Of a DNA stretch of 64,000 nucleotides, positions 8,583 to 17,792 are shown in pieces. The DNA is from Inhella gelatinilytica. Lineage in GTDB: Bacteria; Pseudomonadota; Gammaproteobacteria; Burkholderiales; Burkholderiaceae_C. The number at the start of each line of letters is the position of its first letter. Position 1 is the first letter of the stretch. The translations under genes and the position numbers were made by a program. The notes under the pieces are model-generated. The model searched no databases. It was not told the origin of the DNA and was given only the letters and a program-made list of their open reading frames with translations. Location of the stretch: NCBI RefSeq assembly GCF_016093295.1, contig NZ_JAEDAL010000002.1, forward strand, positions 1 to 64,000. Direction: 5' to 3'.

Positions 8583-9448
8583 GACAAGTCCCCCAAGTCC
8601 AATGGACGGGGGCCTTTGTAGCGGTTGTAGCCCCACAGGTACTGCTGGGGCGCTTCGAGAATCAAACCTTCCATCGCGCGATTAATTTCGAGTGTGACGT
8701 GGTCCAGCGTGGCCTCCGGTGGCGGAGCCGGAAACTCCCGCACGTGGATGCAGAACCCGCGCCCCCAGGACAGTCGTTCGCCCCACAGCAGGGCGACCGG
8801 TGCTTTGGTTTGCAGCAGCAGCCGGGCTGCCAGCGTCATGGTGTAGGCCGGTCGACCAAAAAAGGGAGCCCAGAGCCCCAGGCCCTCGGGCGGTACCTGG
8901 TCGGGCAGAAGTCCGACGCACTGCCCGCCTTTGAGCGCGCGCAGCATGTGCCGCACACCGGCCAGGGTGGCCGGCGCGGCTTCTAGACCCGGTCGATTGC
9001 GGGATGCGGCCACCAGTTCACGCAGCCAGGGCTTTTTGGCGGGGCGAAAGAGCACGGTGATGGGATGCTGGGCGCCATAGCGTTGCGCAAAGGCCTGGGC
9101 GGTGATCTCGAAGCAGCCCATGTGAGGCGTCATCAGCAGCAGACCCTTGCCTTGCGCCAGCAGGGCATCCAGGCGCTCCACCCCTTCCCATTGGACCCAG
9201 CGGCCCAGGGGCGTGGCGACCGGGCGGAGCCACAGCCAGGGGATTTCGAACAGCATCTTGCCGGCTGCGGCGGCCGCTTGCCAGGCCTGCCAGCGCGACG
9301 CGCCGGCGGCGCGGGCGTGTTGCCACAGGCGACGCCCGTAGGAGCGCGACAGGCAAAAGGCCAACCACCCGGCCAGCGCGCCCAAACCGTGCAAAAGCCC
9401 CAAGGGCCAGCGGGACATCCAACGCAACAAGAACATGGAACGGTGCAC
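8579..9448 (-). CDS. LpxL/HtrB-family lipid A acyltransferase (first of pair)
   Basis: 289 residues from a GTG at 9448; an ATG at 9436 is an equally good start. It has an N-terminal hydrophobic helix (PLGLLHGLGALAGWLAFCL), the LPLAT domain with H-x4-E in TPHMGCFEI, a GLLPDQVPPEGLG segment, and the C-terminal QYLWGYNRYKGPR. It is the first gene of the acyltransferase-dapF-DUF484-xerC block and diverges from metK. The gene pair upstream of dapF fits the two lipid A secondary acyltransferases found together in Burkholderiales. Confidence 0.87.
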   Translation of the reverse strand: MHRSMFLLRWMSRWPLGLLHGLGALAGWLAFCLSRSYGRRLWQHARAAGASRWQAWQAAAAAGKMLFEIPWLWLRPVATPLGRWVQWEGVERLDALLAQGKGLLLMTPHMGCFEITAQAFAQRYGAQHPITVLFRPAKKPWLRELVAASRNRPGLEAAPATLAGVRHMLRALKGGQCVGLLPDQVPPEGLGLWAPFFGRPAYTMTLAARLLLQTKAPVALLWGERLSWGRGFCIHVREFPAPPPEATLDHVTLEINRAMEGLILEAPQQYLWGYNRYKGPRPLDLGDLS

Positions 9449-9492
9449 AATCCCTGGGTCGCCGAGTTAAAAGGACAACTTGCGGGGCGACC

Positions 9493-9508
9493 GGGCCCGA
9501 AAGGGCTC
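9493..9508 (+). other. GAAA-tetraloop hairpin in the metK leader
   Basis: GGGCCC-GAAA-GGGCTC forms a six-base-pair stem (one G-U pair) closed by a stable GAAA tetraloop, in the 141-base gap between the divergent acyltransferase and metK genes. No known SAM riboswitch consensus is recognised around it. It may be an incidental stem. Confidence 0.3.
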
Positions 9509-9589
9509 CCACAAATGCCGCTAAAGCGTTCGCCGCGACTCCCTCGAATCCGGCAACGCCCGTTGCACTAGGACGAAAGGAGTTTAGAA

Positions 9590-10771
9590 GTGGCCAGCAG
9601 CGATTTCCTCTTCACCTCGGAATCGGTTTCCGAAGGACACCCCGACAAGGTGGCCGACCAAATCTCGGACGCCATTCTCGACGCGATCTACAAACAAGAT
9701 CCACTGTCCCGCGTGGCGGCTGAAACCCTGTGCAACACCGGCCTGGTGGTGCTGGCCGGCGAAATCACAACGAATGCCCATGTGGATTACATCCAGGTGG
9801 CGCGCGACACCATCAAGCGCATCGGCTACGACAACACCGAGTACGGCATTGACTACAAGGGCTGTGCAGTGCTTGTGGCGTACGACAAGCAGAGCAATGA
9901 CATTGCGCAGGGCGTGAACCACGCCAGCGACGATTACCTGAACACCGGGGCCGGTGACCAAGGGCTGATGTTTGGCTACGCTTGCGACGAGACGCCCGAG
10001 TTGATGCCCGCACCGATTTATTACGCGCACCGCTTGGTCGAGCGCCAGGCCCAGTTGCGCAAGGACGGCCGCTTGCCCTTCCTGCGCCCCGACGCCAAGA
10101 GCCAGGTGACCATGCGCTACGTCGACGGCAAGCCGCACAGCATCGACACCGTGGTGCTCTCCACCCAGCATGCCCCCGAGATGAGCTTGGGGGACAAGAT
10201 GAAGCCTGAGTTCTACGAGGCCGTCATCGAGGAGATCATCAAGCCCGTGCTGCCCAAGGAATGGTTGCAGGACACCAAGTACCTGATCAACCCGACCGGC
10301 CGCTTCGTCATCGGGGGCCCGCAAGGGGACTGCGGCCTGACCGGGCGCAAGATCATTGTGGACACCTACGGTGGCGCCTGCCCGCACGGCGGTGGGGCCT
10401 TCTCGGGCAAGGACCCGACCAAGGTGGACCGGTCAGCGGCCTACGCCGCGCGCTATGTGGCCAAGAACGTGGTGGCCGCCGGTCTGGCGCGTCAGTGTCA
10501 GATCCAGGTGGCCTACGCCATCGGCGTGGCGCACCCTATGAACATCACGGTCTACACCGAGGGCACGGGCAAGATCGCCGACGACAAGATTGCCGAGTTG
10601 GTGAAGCAGCATTTCGACCTGCGTCCGCGCGGCATCATCGAGATGCTGGACCTGCGCCGTCCGATCTACGAGAAGACAGCAGCCTACGGTCACTTTGGTC
10701 GAGAAGAACCCGAGTTCAGCTGGGAGCGCACGGACAAAGCGGCGGCACTGCGTGCCGCAGCGGGGCTGTAA
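9590..10771 (+). CDS. metK: S-adenosylmethionine synthase
   Basis: Makes SAM from methionine and ATP in the cytosol. It has 393 residues, the full family length, with the N-terminal [20 protein letters not shown], the P-loop-like [18 protein letters not shown] and the ATP motif [12 protein letters not shown]. It starts with GTG, preceded by a strong AAAGGAG about nine bases upstream. A terminator follows directly, so it is a single-gene unit. Together with ahcY and metF a few kilobases on, it completes most of a methyl-cycle gene neighbourhood. Confidence 0.98.
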   Translation: MASSDFLFTSESVSEGHPDKVADQISDAILDAIYKQDPLSRVAAETLCNTGLVVLAGEITTNAHVDYIQVARDTIKRIGYDNTEYGIDYKGCAVLVAYDKQSNDIAQGVNHASDDYLNTGAGDQGLMFGYACDETPELMPAPIYYAHRLVERQAQLRKDGRLPFLRPDAKSQVTMRYVDGKPHSIDTVVLSTQHAPEMSLGDKMKPEFYEAVIEEIIKPVLPKEWLQDTKYLINPTGRFVIGGPQGDCGLTGRKIIVDTYGGACPHGGGAFSGKDPTKVDRSAAYAARYVAKNVVAAGLARQCQIQVAYAIGVAHPMNITVYTEGTGKIADDKIAELVKQHFDLRPRGIIEMLDLRRPIYEKTAAYGHFGREEPEFSWERTDKAAALRAAAGL

Positions 10772-10780
10772 GGCCTGAAC

Positions 10781-10809
10781 AAAAAAGCCCGCGAGTCGCG
10801 GGCTTTTTT
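10781..10809. terminator. Bidirectional intrinsic terminator after metK
   Basis: AAAAAAGCCCGCG-AGT-CGCGGGCTTTTTT is a perfect 13-base-pair hairpin with A and T runs on its arms. It can end metK on the plus strand and the hydrolase gene, whose stop is at 10812, on the minus strand. Confidence 0.93.
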
Positions 10810-10811
10810 CT

Positions 10812-11750
10812 TTACACATCCACGACCTCGTCGTCCTCGCGCCGGGCCAAGCCGCGCTGCAGGAACTCTTCCAAGATCACCTCGCTCCAGGCGGCTGGGC
10901 TGGCGCTGTCGGCGGGGGCCCAGCGCTCCCACAGCGACCGGATGGCGGGCACTCCGGCCGACCAGACCAGGGTGGCGGCCACCGGTTCTCGCCCCACCTC
11001 CATCAGGTGGAACTTCAAGAGGGCGCGCAGGGCGTGCCGTGCGTGGGCGGCGGGGTCTTGACGCCAGTGCGCCAGCTTGGCGCGCGCTTCTCGCAAGGCA
11101 TGGGCCACGTCGGAAAAGGGCTGACCGTGTCCCGGGATCACCCAGCGAACCGGCAGGCGCTCAATGCGGTCCAGCGTGCGTTCGGCCGCTTCAAACCCAT
11201 CGCGCCCCATCAACTCTGGAAACACCAGGGCCATGCCGTGTTCCCACAGCGAGTCGCTGCTGATCAAGATGCCGCGGCTGCGGTCAAAGAGCAATTGCCC
11301 TGCCTCGTCGTGGCCGGCCGCGTCCAGCGACTCCCACAACACGCCTCCGGCCTCAAAGCTGTCACCGTGGGCCAGGGCCCGGTGAACCTTGAAGCGCGGG
11401 CAGTATTGCCCCGCCAGGACGTGGTTCATCGCCGATTCGTCCCACTGGCGGGCCATGCGCGCTTCTTCGGCGCTGACCCAGGTCTCGGCGCCGAACTGGC
11501 GCTGCAAGCGGGCGTTGCCGCCGCAGTGGTCCGCGTGCAGATGGGTGTTGACGACCGCGTGCAGGGCTTCCTTTCCCAGCAGGGCTTGCAGCTCCTGCAC
11601 CAAGGCCTGCGAGTGCAGGCCGTGCCCACTGTCGACCAGTACGGCACCGGGTTCGCCTTCCGCCGCGCGGATCAGCACTCGATTGGACGACAGCCAACCC
11701 CCCTCCAAAACCTGGAGGTTGTCTGTTGAAAAAATTTGCATGGCCCGCAT
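10812..11750 (-). CDS. Metallo-beta-lactamase fold hydrolase
   Basis: About 312 residues. The metal-binding core has NTHLHADHCGGN (HxHxDH) near residue 70, a downstream His in DAAGHDEAG, and IPGHGQPF near the end of the domain, so a dinuclear zinc hydrolase is expected. The substrate is unknown; glyoxalase II-like and RNase-like subgroups share this core. A C-terminal helical tail of about 80 residues follows the domain. The start is ATG 11750 or the in-frame ATG 11741 (MQIFSTDNLQVLEG); the much longer open frame upstream overlaps the opposite gene and is not credible. It diverges from the YcaQ-type gene. Confidence 0.8.
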   Translation of the reverse strand: MRAMQIFSTDNLQVLEGGWLSSNRVLIRAAEGEPGAVLVDSGHGLHSQALVQELQALLGKEALHAVVNTHLHADHCGGNARLQRQFGAETWVSAEEARMARQWDESAMNHVLAGQYCPRFKVHRALAHGDSFEAGGVLWESLDAAGHDEAGQLLFDRSRGILISSDSLWEHGMALVFPELMGRDGFEAAERTLDRIERLPVRWVIPGHGQPFSDVAHALREARAKLAHWRQDPAAHARHALRALLKFHLMEVGREPVAATLVWSAGVPAIRSLWERWAPADSASPAAWSEVILEEFLQRGLARREDDEVVDV

Positions 11751-11855
11751 TGTGGAGGCGGTGCCCCGAGCCGGGCGCGGTTGTCGGCCGCTATCCTGCC
11801 CCTCCTTTGAGGGGGCGCAAAACCCTGTGCCTTCGAAAACTTTCTTGGGAGGGTG

Positions 11856-12935
11856 ATGGCCCAGCTCTCGCTTCGTGACCTGCGGCGCCATGCGGTGGCG
11901 CGCAGCCTTTTCGCCCCCACCACGCTGGTGGGGGCGGTGCAACGCCTGGGCGGTTTTGTGCAAGCCGATCCGCTGCGGGCCCCGGCTCGGGCTCAAGACT
12001 TGACCTTGCGGCATCGGGTCAAGGGGTATGCCGCGGGGGACTTGGAGCGCCGCTATCCCCAGTTGCCGCTGCAAGAGGATTTCTTCATCAACTACGGCTT
12101 TGTCACGCCGGAGCTGCGCGCCCTGATGCACCCGCGCACCGCGCGCCGAGTGTGGGACCCGGCGCGCTGGCGCCAAGCCGAAGCGGTGCTGGCCGAAGTC
12201 GCGCGCCTGGGCGAAGCCCATCCGGCGGACGTGGATGCCGCGTTGAACCACGGCACGGTGCAGAACTGGTTTGGGGGCAGCAGCCGGTTGTCGACCGAGT
12301 TGCTGGATGGCTTGCACTACCGCAGCCGATTGGACGTGGTGCGGCGCGACAGCGGCACCCGCTGCTATGCCCTGGGTCCGGTGTGGACGCCCGCTGCCGA
12401 CCCGCAGGCCGCCATGGATGCGCTGGCCGACGCCCTGGTGCAGAAGTACGCCCCGTTGCCCGCCGCCAGCCTCTCCCAACTCATCAGCATGCTTTCGGCT
12501 GCTGCTCCGCAGTGGCGCGAGCGGCGCAGCACCACCCTGGCCCGGGCCAAGGCGCGGTTGGCGCACCGCCGTGTGGAGGGGGTGGACTGGTACTGGCCCG
12601 CGGGCGAGGACCCAAGCCAGGGTTGGCGCATCCCCACCAAGGTGCGCTTATTGGCGCCGTTCGACCCCGTGGTCTGGGACCGTCGCCGCTTTGAGCTGCT
12701 GTGGGGCTGGGCCTACCGATTCGAGGCCTACACCCCGGCGGCCAAGCGGGTTCGGGGGCATTACGCCCTGCCCTTGCTCTGGCGCGACCAGGTCATTGGC
12801 TGGGCCAACCTCAAGGTGGTGGCCGGGCGCCTGCAGCACGAGCTGGGTTTTGTGGAGCGCCGGCCGCAGGAGCCGGCCTTTGACGATGCGCTGGACGACG
12901 AATTGAGGGCCATGGCCGCGTTTCTCGGCCTTTAG
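11856..12935 (+). CDS. YcaQ/AlkZ-type winged-helix DNA glycosylase (HTH_42)
   Basis: 359 residues of the HTH_42 superfamily, whose characterised members YcaQ and AlkZ remove alkylated bases and unhook interstrand crosslinks. The active-site loop reads GFVQADPLRAPARAQDL: its QAD matches the Gln-x-Asp of the YcaQ subgroup rather than the Gln-x-Gln of AlkZ. Tandem winged helices follow, with the C-terminal LLAPFDPVVWDRRR and WANLKVVAGRL blocks typical of the family. GGGAGG precedes GTG-ATG; the ATG at 11856 is taken. The stop codon overlaps the likely -10 box of ahcY. Confidence 0.82.
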   Translation: MAQLSLRDLRRHAVARSLFAPTTLVGAVQRLGGFVQADPLRAPARAQDLTLRHRVKGYAAGDLERRYPQLPLQEDFFINYGFVTPELRALMHPRTARRVWDPARWRQAEAVLAEVARLGEAHPADVDAALNHGTVQNWFGGSSRLSTELLDGLHYRSRLDVVRRDSGTRCYALGPVWTPAADPQAAMDALADALVQKYAPLPAASLSQLISMLSAAAPQWRERRSTTLARAKARLAHRRVEGVDWYWPAGEDPSQGWRIPTKVRLLAPFDPVVWDRRRFELLWGWAYRFEAYTPAAKRVRGHYALPLLWRDQVIGWANLKVVAGRLQHELGFVERRPQEPAFDDALDDELRAMAAFLGL

Positions 12936-12938
12936 AAT
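12933..12938 (+). promoter_or_regulatory. Likely -10 box for the ahcY transcript
   Basis: TAGAAT within TTTAGAATCG overlaps the stop of the upstream gene and lies 14 bases before the riboswitch, so a transcript would begin just ahead of the aptamer. No convincing -35 is seen at 16-18 bases. The same TTTAGAATCG string occurs upstream of fba (32238-32247). Confidence 0.35.
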
Positions 12939-12951
12939 CGTGGCTTCTGCT

Positions 12952-13052
12952 TTCGAGGAGCGTTGCAACCGGTTGCTGACCGGCCAGGCTCGAAGGCCAG
13001 GGTCGGACACCCTGCTGCAACGGCGCTCACCCGCTGAAACGACGTGGGTGAG
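12952..13052 (+). promoter_or_regulatory. S-adenosylhomocysteine (SAH) riboswitch and candidate switch hairpin
   Basis: This is the ahcY leader. GAGCG (12958-12962) pairs with CGCTC (13024-13028), and TTGCA (12963-12967) with TGCAA (13016-13020), forming the closing helix. TTCGAG (12952-12957) pairs with CTCGAA (12989-12994) as the pseudoknot. The CCAGGCTCG and GAGGAGCG blocks match the known SAH riboswitch, which turns on ahcY when SAH builds up. A second hairpin, CTCACCC (13026-13032) with GGGTGAG (13046-13052), shares CTC 13026-13028 with the closing helix, so the two structures exclude each other. It has no T run, so control of the start region rather than termination is more likely. Confidence 0.9.
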
Positions 13053-13111
13053 TCTTGCCGGTTCATCCCTCGCTTCGGCGGCCCTTTGAATGATTCAACG
13101 AGGAGCCCGCC

Positions 13112-14524
<1,413 letters not shown>

Positions 14525-14531
14525 GGTAGAT

Positions 14532-14554
14532 AGGCGCCGCTCCTGTCGGCGCCT
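14532..14554. terminator. Perfect stem-loop after ahcY, attenuator or weak terminator
   Basis: AGGCGCCG (14532-14539) and CGGCGCCT (14547-14554) form a perfect eight-base-pair stem around CTCCTGT, seven bases after the ahcY stop. It is followed by GATTTGTT, a poor T run. It may end part of the ahcY transcripts or protect the mRNA 3' end ahead of the next gene. Confidence 0.5.
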
Positions 14555-14577
14555 GATTTGTTCCTCAGGAAATCAAT

Positions 14578-14859
14578 ATGTTGCCGATGCCCCTAGAAGA
14601 CGCAATGCGCCTGGCGAACGCGCATGCTGCTCAGGTACGCCTGGATCATTCTGACTACCGCATGAGTTGTGAGCTTGTCGGCAGGGTCGGGGGCGCTTGG
14701 TTGTTTTCCTATCGGACCGTTTGCCTCAGCAACGTCCCGCCCGAAGTCCAAGAATTGTTTGCGGGCGCAGCCGGATTTTTGCTGTCCGAGCGGGCGGCAG
14801 TGAGAGAACTCGCGGCTCCGGAGTTTTTTGCCCTTGAACGAGAAGCTACCAAGGCATGA
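14578..14859 (+). CDS. Small conserved-looking hypothetical protein
   Basis: 93 residues, not recognised. It opens with a helical stretch (PLEDAMRLANAHAAQVRLDHSDYRM), continues with a strand-rich middle (GGAWLFSYRTVCLSNVP) and ends in helices. No signal peptide or membrane segment is seen. AGGAAA lies 8 bases before the ATG, and the stop overlaps the start of the TlyA-type gene (ATGA), so it is very probably expressed. Base composition is a little lower in G+C than its neighbours. Confidence 0.7.
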   Translation: MLPMPLEDAMRLANAHAAQVRLDHSDYRMSCELVGRVGGAWLFSYRTVCLSNVPPEVQELFAGAAGFLLSERAAVRELAAPEFFALEREATKA

Positions 14860-15620
14860 ACCTCACCGAACGCATCGATGTCCTGCTGGTCCAACGCGGC
14901 CTGGCGCCCAGTCGCTCGGCCGCGCAGCGGCTGATTGCGGCCGGGGCCGTGCGGTGGCTGGGGCCGCAGGGCTGGGCCGCGCCCAAGAAGGCCGGCGATG
15001 AATTGCCGCTGAAGTGCGAGCTCAAGATCGAGGACGACGCCGAGACCCGCTGGGTCTCTCGTGGCGGACTCAAGCTAGAGGGCGCGCTCGCGCACGCCGA
15101 TCTGCGGCCCAGCGGCGTGGCCCTGGACCTGGGTCAGAGCACGGGCGGTTTCAGCGAGGTGCTGCTGGCGCGCGGCGCCGAGCGGGTGGTGGGCGTGGAG
15201 GTCGGCCACACGCAGTTGCACCCCCGTCTGCGCGGTGAGGCCCGCATCGCCACGCTCGAAGGCCTGAATGCCCGTGAGCTGAGCGTCGGGGACCTCGACG
15301 GCCACGGGCCCGATGAGGGCTTCGACTGGGTGGTGGGCGATCTGAGTTTCATCTCGCTCACCCTGGTGCTGCCCCAATTGCCGGCGCTGATGAAGCCCGG
15401 TGCACGCCTGCTGCTCTTGGTCAAACCGCAGTTTGAGTTGCAGCCGGGTGACATCGGCAAGGGCGGGCTGGTGAAAAGCGAAGCCAGCTACCCCAAGGTC
15501 GAGGCCAAACTGCGTGAGGCCGCCAGCGCCGTCGGCTTGCGCGTCGATGACTATTTCGACAGTCCCATTGCGGGCGGCGATGGCAACCGTGAGTTCTTTC
15601 TGCTCGCGACCCGTACTTAA
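14856..15620 (+). CDS. TlyA-family S4/FtsJ-type rRNA methyltransferase
   Basis: 254 residues. The N-terminal S4 RNA-binding domain (RIDVLLVQRGLAPSRSAAQR) is followed by an FtsJ-like Rossmann domain: SRGGLKLEGAL, motif I ALDLGQSTGGFSEVLL, the DLSFISLTLVLP block and LLVKPQFEL. TlyA enzymes make 2'-O-methyl-cytidine in 16S and/or 23S rRNA and some have been described as hemolysins. Motif I has GQSTGG where GASTGG is usual, so Ala is replaced by Gln. It is translationally coupled to the upstream 93-residue gene and sits in the SAM/SAH gene region. Confidence 0.88.
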   Translation: MNLTERIDVLLVQRGLAPSRSAAQRLIAAGAVRWLGPQGWAAPKKAGDELPLKCELKIEDDAETRWVSRGGLKLEGALAHADLRPSGVALDLGQSTGGFSEVLLARGAERVVGVEVGHTQLHPRLRGEARIATLEGLNARELSVGDLDGHGPDEGFDWVVGDLSFISLTLVLPQLPALMKPGARLLLLVKPQFELQPGDIGKGGLVKSEASYPKVEAKLREAASAVGLRVDDYFDSPIAGGDGNREFFLLATRT

Positions 15621-15631
15621 GGAACGCGTTC

Positions 15632-16471
15632 ATGCGCACCCCGGTCAGTTTCGAATTTTTCCCTCCAAACACCCCCGTTGGCCATGACAAGCTGCTGAAC
15701 CAGGTCGTGCCAGCGCTGGCGGCGCTCCAGCCCGAGTACTTCAGCGTGACCTATGGCGCAGGCGGGGCGACCCGCGAAAAGACGCTGACCACGGTGAAAG
15801 CCATTGCGGCCACAGGCCATGAGGCCGCGCCGCACCTCTCCTGCATTGGGGCCACACGCGAATCCATTCGCGAAATCCTGGCCGAATACCGCAGCCAGGG
15901 CATCCGCCGCGTCGTGGCGCTGCGCGGCGACCTGCCCAGCGGCACGGCCGGGTTGGGCGAATTCCGCTACGCCGAAGAACTGGTGCGATTCATTCGCGAC
16001 ACCGAAGGCGCGGATTGGCAGATCGAAGTCGCCGCCTACCCGGAAACGCACCCGCAGTGCCGCTACGCCGCGAAGGATTTGCAGCATTTCGCCGGCAAGA
16101 TGAAAGCGGGGGCCAGTGCAGCGATCACCCAGTTCTTCTTCAACCCCGAGGCGTACTTTCACTTCGTCGACGAGGCGCGAAAACTCGGGGTTGACCAACC
16201 CATCGTGCCCGGCATCATGCCCTTCCACAACTACCACCGCATTGCCCAATTTGCCCAGCGCGATGGTATTGACATCCCCCGCTGGGTGGCGCTGAAGATG
16301 GAGGGCTACCTGGACGACTCGGCCTCGATCCGTGCGTTCGGGCTGGATGTGGTGACGCGCTTGTGTGAACGCTTGATGGCCGGTGGTGTGCCGGCCCTGC
16401 ATTTCTACACGCTGAACCAGAGCGAGTTGGTGCTCGAAATCGGTCGACGCTTGGGGCTGGCCCGCGCATGA
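15632..16471 (+). CDS. metF: 5,10-methylenetetrahydrofolate reductase
   Basis: Reduces methylene-THF to methyl-THF, the methyl donor for methionine synthesis, using FAD and NADH. It has 279 residues folding as a TIM barrel: SFEFFPPNTP at the start, the VTYGAGGATRE loop, HLSCIGATRESI, the RGDLPSG flavin loop, ITQFFFNPEAYFHF and PGIMPFHNYHRI. All are typical of the bacterial enzyme. It follows the TlyA-type gene by 11 bases and is coupled by ATGA to the GGDEF-like gene. Confidence 0.97.
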   Translation: MRTPVSFEFFPPNTPVGHDKLLNQVVPALAALQPEYFSVTYGAGGATREKTLTTVKAIAATGHEAAPHLSCIGATRESIREILAEYRSQGIRRVVALRGDLPSGTAGLGEFRYAEELVRFIRDTEGADWQIEVAAYPETHPQCRYAAKDLQHFAGKMKAGASAAITQFFFNPEAYFHFVDEARKLGVDQPIVPGIMPFHNYHRIAQFAQRDGIDIPRWVALKMEGYLDDSASIRAFGLDVVTRLCERLMAGGVPALHFYTLNQSELVLEIGRRLGLARA

Positions 16472-17730
16472 CCACTCTCGCGCTCCTGCTGGCCCTGGCG
16501 ACCTCCCTGTTTGCGCTGTGCATGGGGGCTCTGGCCCTGCAACGGGCCCTGGGTTGGGGGCCGTTGATGCTGGTGATGGGGGCTCTGGAGGGTTTGAAGA
16601 TCTTTGTGCTCACGCCGACGGTGATCGACTTTCCCGGTGTGGGGGCCATGCGATTGGGGTCGGTGCTCAGCTACATGAACGCGCTCACCGTGGTTCAGGT
16701 GGTTTATTTGCGCGGTGGCTTGGGCGCGGCGCGGCAATTGGTATGGACGCTGGCTGGTGTCTCAGCAGCTTTCGCGCTACTCGGACCACTGCTGACCAAT
16801 TTGTTGAGCGCGCCGGAAATACGACAACCCCTCCACATTGACGTTGAGGTGCTCAATAGCAGTGCTCGTGTGGAAGCCATCGGCAATGGCTTGTTGATCA
16901 TTGGACTTTCGGCGAGCGTGTTGCTGGTCAATGCGTTTCAGAGACTGAACTGGGGACGGTGGTTGAGTTTGTTCCTGACCCTGCTGATCGTGTCTGCGGT
17001 CGACAGTGTGCTCTTTATCGCGTTTGCGTTGGGTTCGGAGATTTTTACGTTCCACATGGTCCTGTCTGCGGTGCAGGGTAAGTCTCTAATGGCCGTTGCA
17101 TTCGCGAGTCTGGCCTGGTTGAGCTTGGTGATCCTGAGGCGCGACCATGGTGAACCCAGGACGGTTTTGCCGGGGCGTGAGCTGCTGGCGTTCTTGTCCT
17201 TTCAGCGCCAGTTGGGACAGATTGAAGCCCAACTGCTGCGGGATCCGCTCACGGAGGTTTACAACAGGCGTTACCTGGAGCAAGTTGTGCCTGACCTCTT
17301 GCACTTGGATCAAATGCGGCAACTGCCAACCAGCTTGGTTTTGGTGCATGTGCGTAGCGTCGGTGTGGCGAACGAGACGTATGGACGGGCAGTCGGGGAC
17401 AGGGTGCTGGCTCATGCAGCGCGATGTCTGGAGCTGGCCGTCCGGCGAAATGATGTGGTGATCCGAGATCATGGGGCGACCTTTGTGGTGGTTCTCCCTG
17501 GTACCTTGGGTGCGGATGCAATGCAGGCGGCCCAGCAGGTGCTTGAGCGCCTGAAAGCGCAGCCCATCGCGCTGGCTAAAGGTGCGCCTATTGAAGTTGA
17601 CGCCTGCGCGGGCCTAGCCGTTGCCCCCGACGACGGTGACGATTTGGGTAGTCTCCTGGTAACGGCTCGCCAGCGCTTGGAGATGGCTCGCTCGGACGGT
17701 GCAGGGCAGGTGGTGGGCCTGCTTGGGTAA
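16468..17730 (+). CDS. Multi-pass membrane protein with degenerate GGDEF domain
   Basis: 420 residues. The first 230 hold about seven hydrophobic segments, for example LALLLALATSLFALCMGALA and GLLIIGLSASVLLVNAF. The C-terminal half has the diguanylate cyclase layout: DPLTEVYNRRYLEQVV, a VGDRVLAHAARCL helix and a closing ARQRLEMARSDGAGQV. The signature loop, normally RxGGDEF, reads IRDHGATFVVVLPG here, so the GG(D/E)EF catalytic residues are gone. It should not make c-di-GMP but may bind a nucleotide or signal by interaction. The start overlaps the metF stop (ATGA), tying it to methyl-cycle transcription. Base composition is more AT-rich than metF. Confidence 0.8.
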   Translation: MTTLALLLALATSLFALCMGALALQRALGWGPLMLVMGALEGLKIFVLTPTVIDFPGVGAMRLGSVLSYMNALTVVQVVYLRGGLGAARQLVWTLAGVSAAFALLGPLLTNLLSAPEIRQPLHIDVEVLNSSARVEAIGNGLLIIGLSASVLLVNAFQRLNWGRWLSLFLTLLIVSAVDSVLFIAFALGSEIFTFHMVLSAVQGKSLMAVAFASLAWLSLVILRRDHGEPRTVLPGRELLAFLSFQRQLGQIEAQLLRDPLTEVYNRRYLEQVVPDLLHLDQMRQLPTSLVLVHVRSVGVANETYGRAVGDRVLAHAARCLELAVRRNDVVIRDHGATFVVVLPGTLGADAMQAAQQVLERLKAQPIALAKGAPIEVDACAGLAVAPDDGDDLGSLLVTARQRLEMARSDGAGQVVGLLG

Positions 17731-17792
17731 AGAAGCGCAAAGCCCGGCGCTGGCTTTTGGCAGGGCTTTGGGTGGCGGGAGACACTGACCGG

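Noticed and set aside
9449-9589. SAM riboswitch ahead of metK
   Set aside because: Only a short GAAA-loop stem is present; none of the known SAM riboswitch core sequences could be matched.
10812-12566. A 584-residue protein formed by extending the metallo-hydrolase frame upstream
   Set aside because: The added 270 residues run antisense through the YcaQ-type gene and look like a GC-rich shadow; the hydrolase domain begins at 11750/11741.
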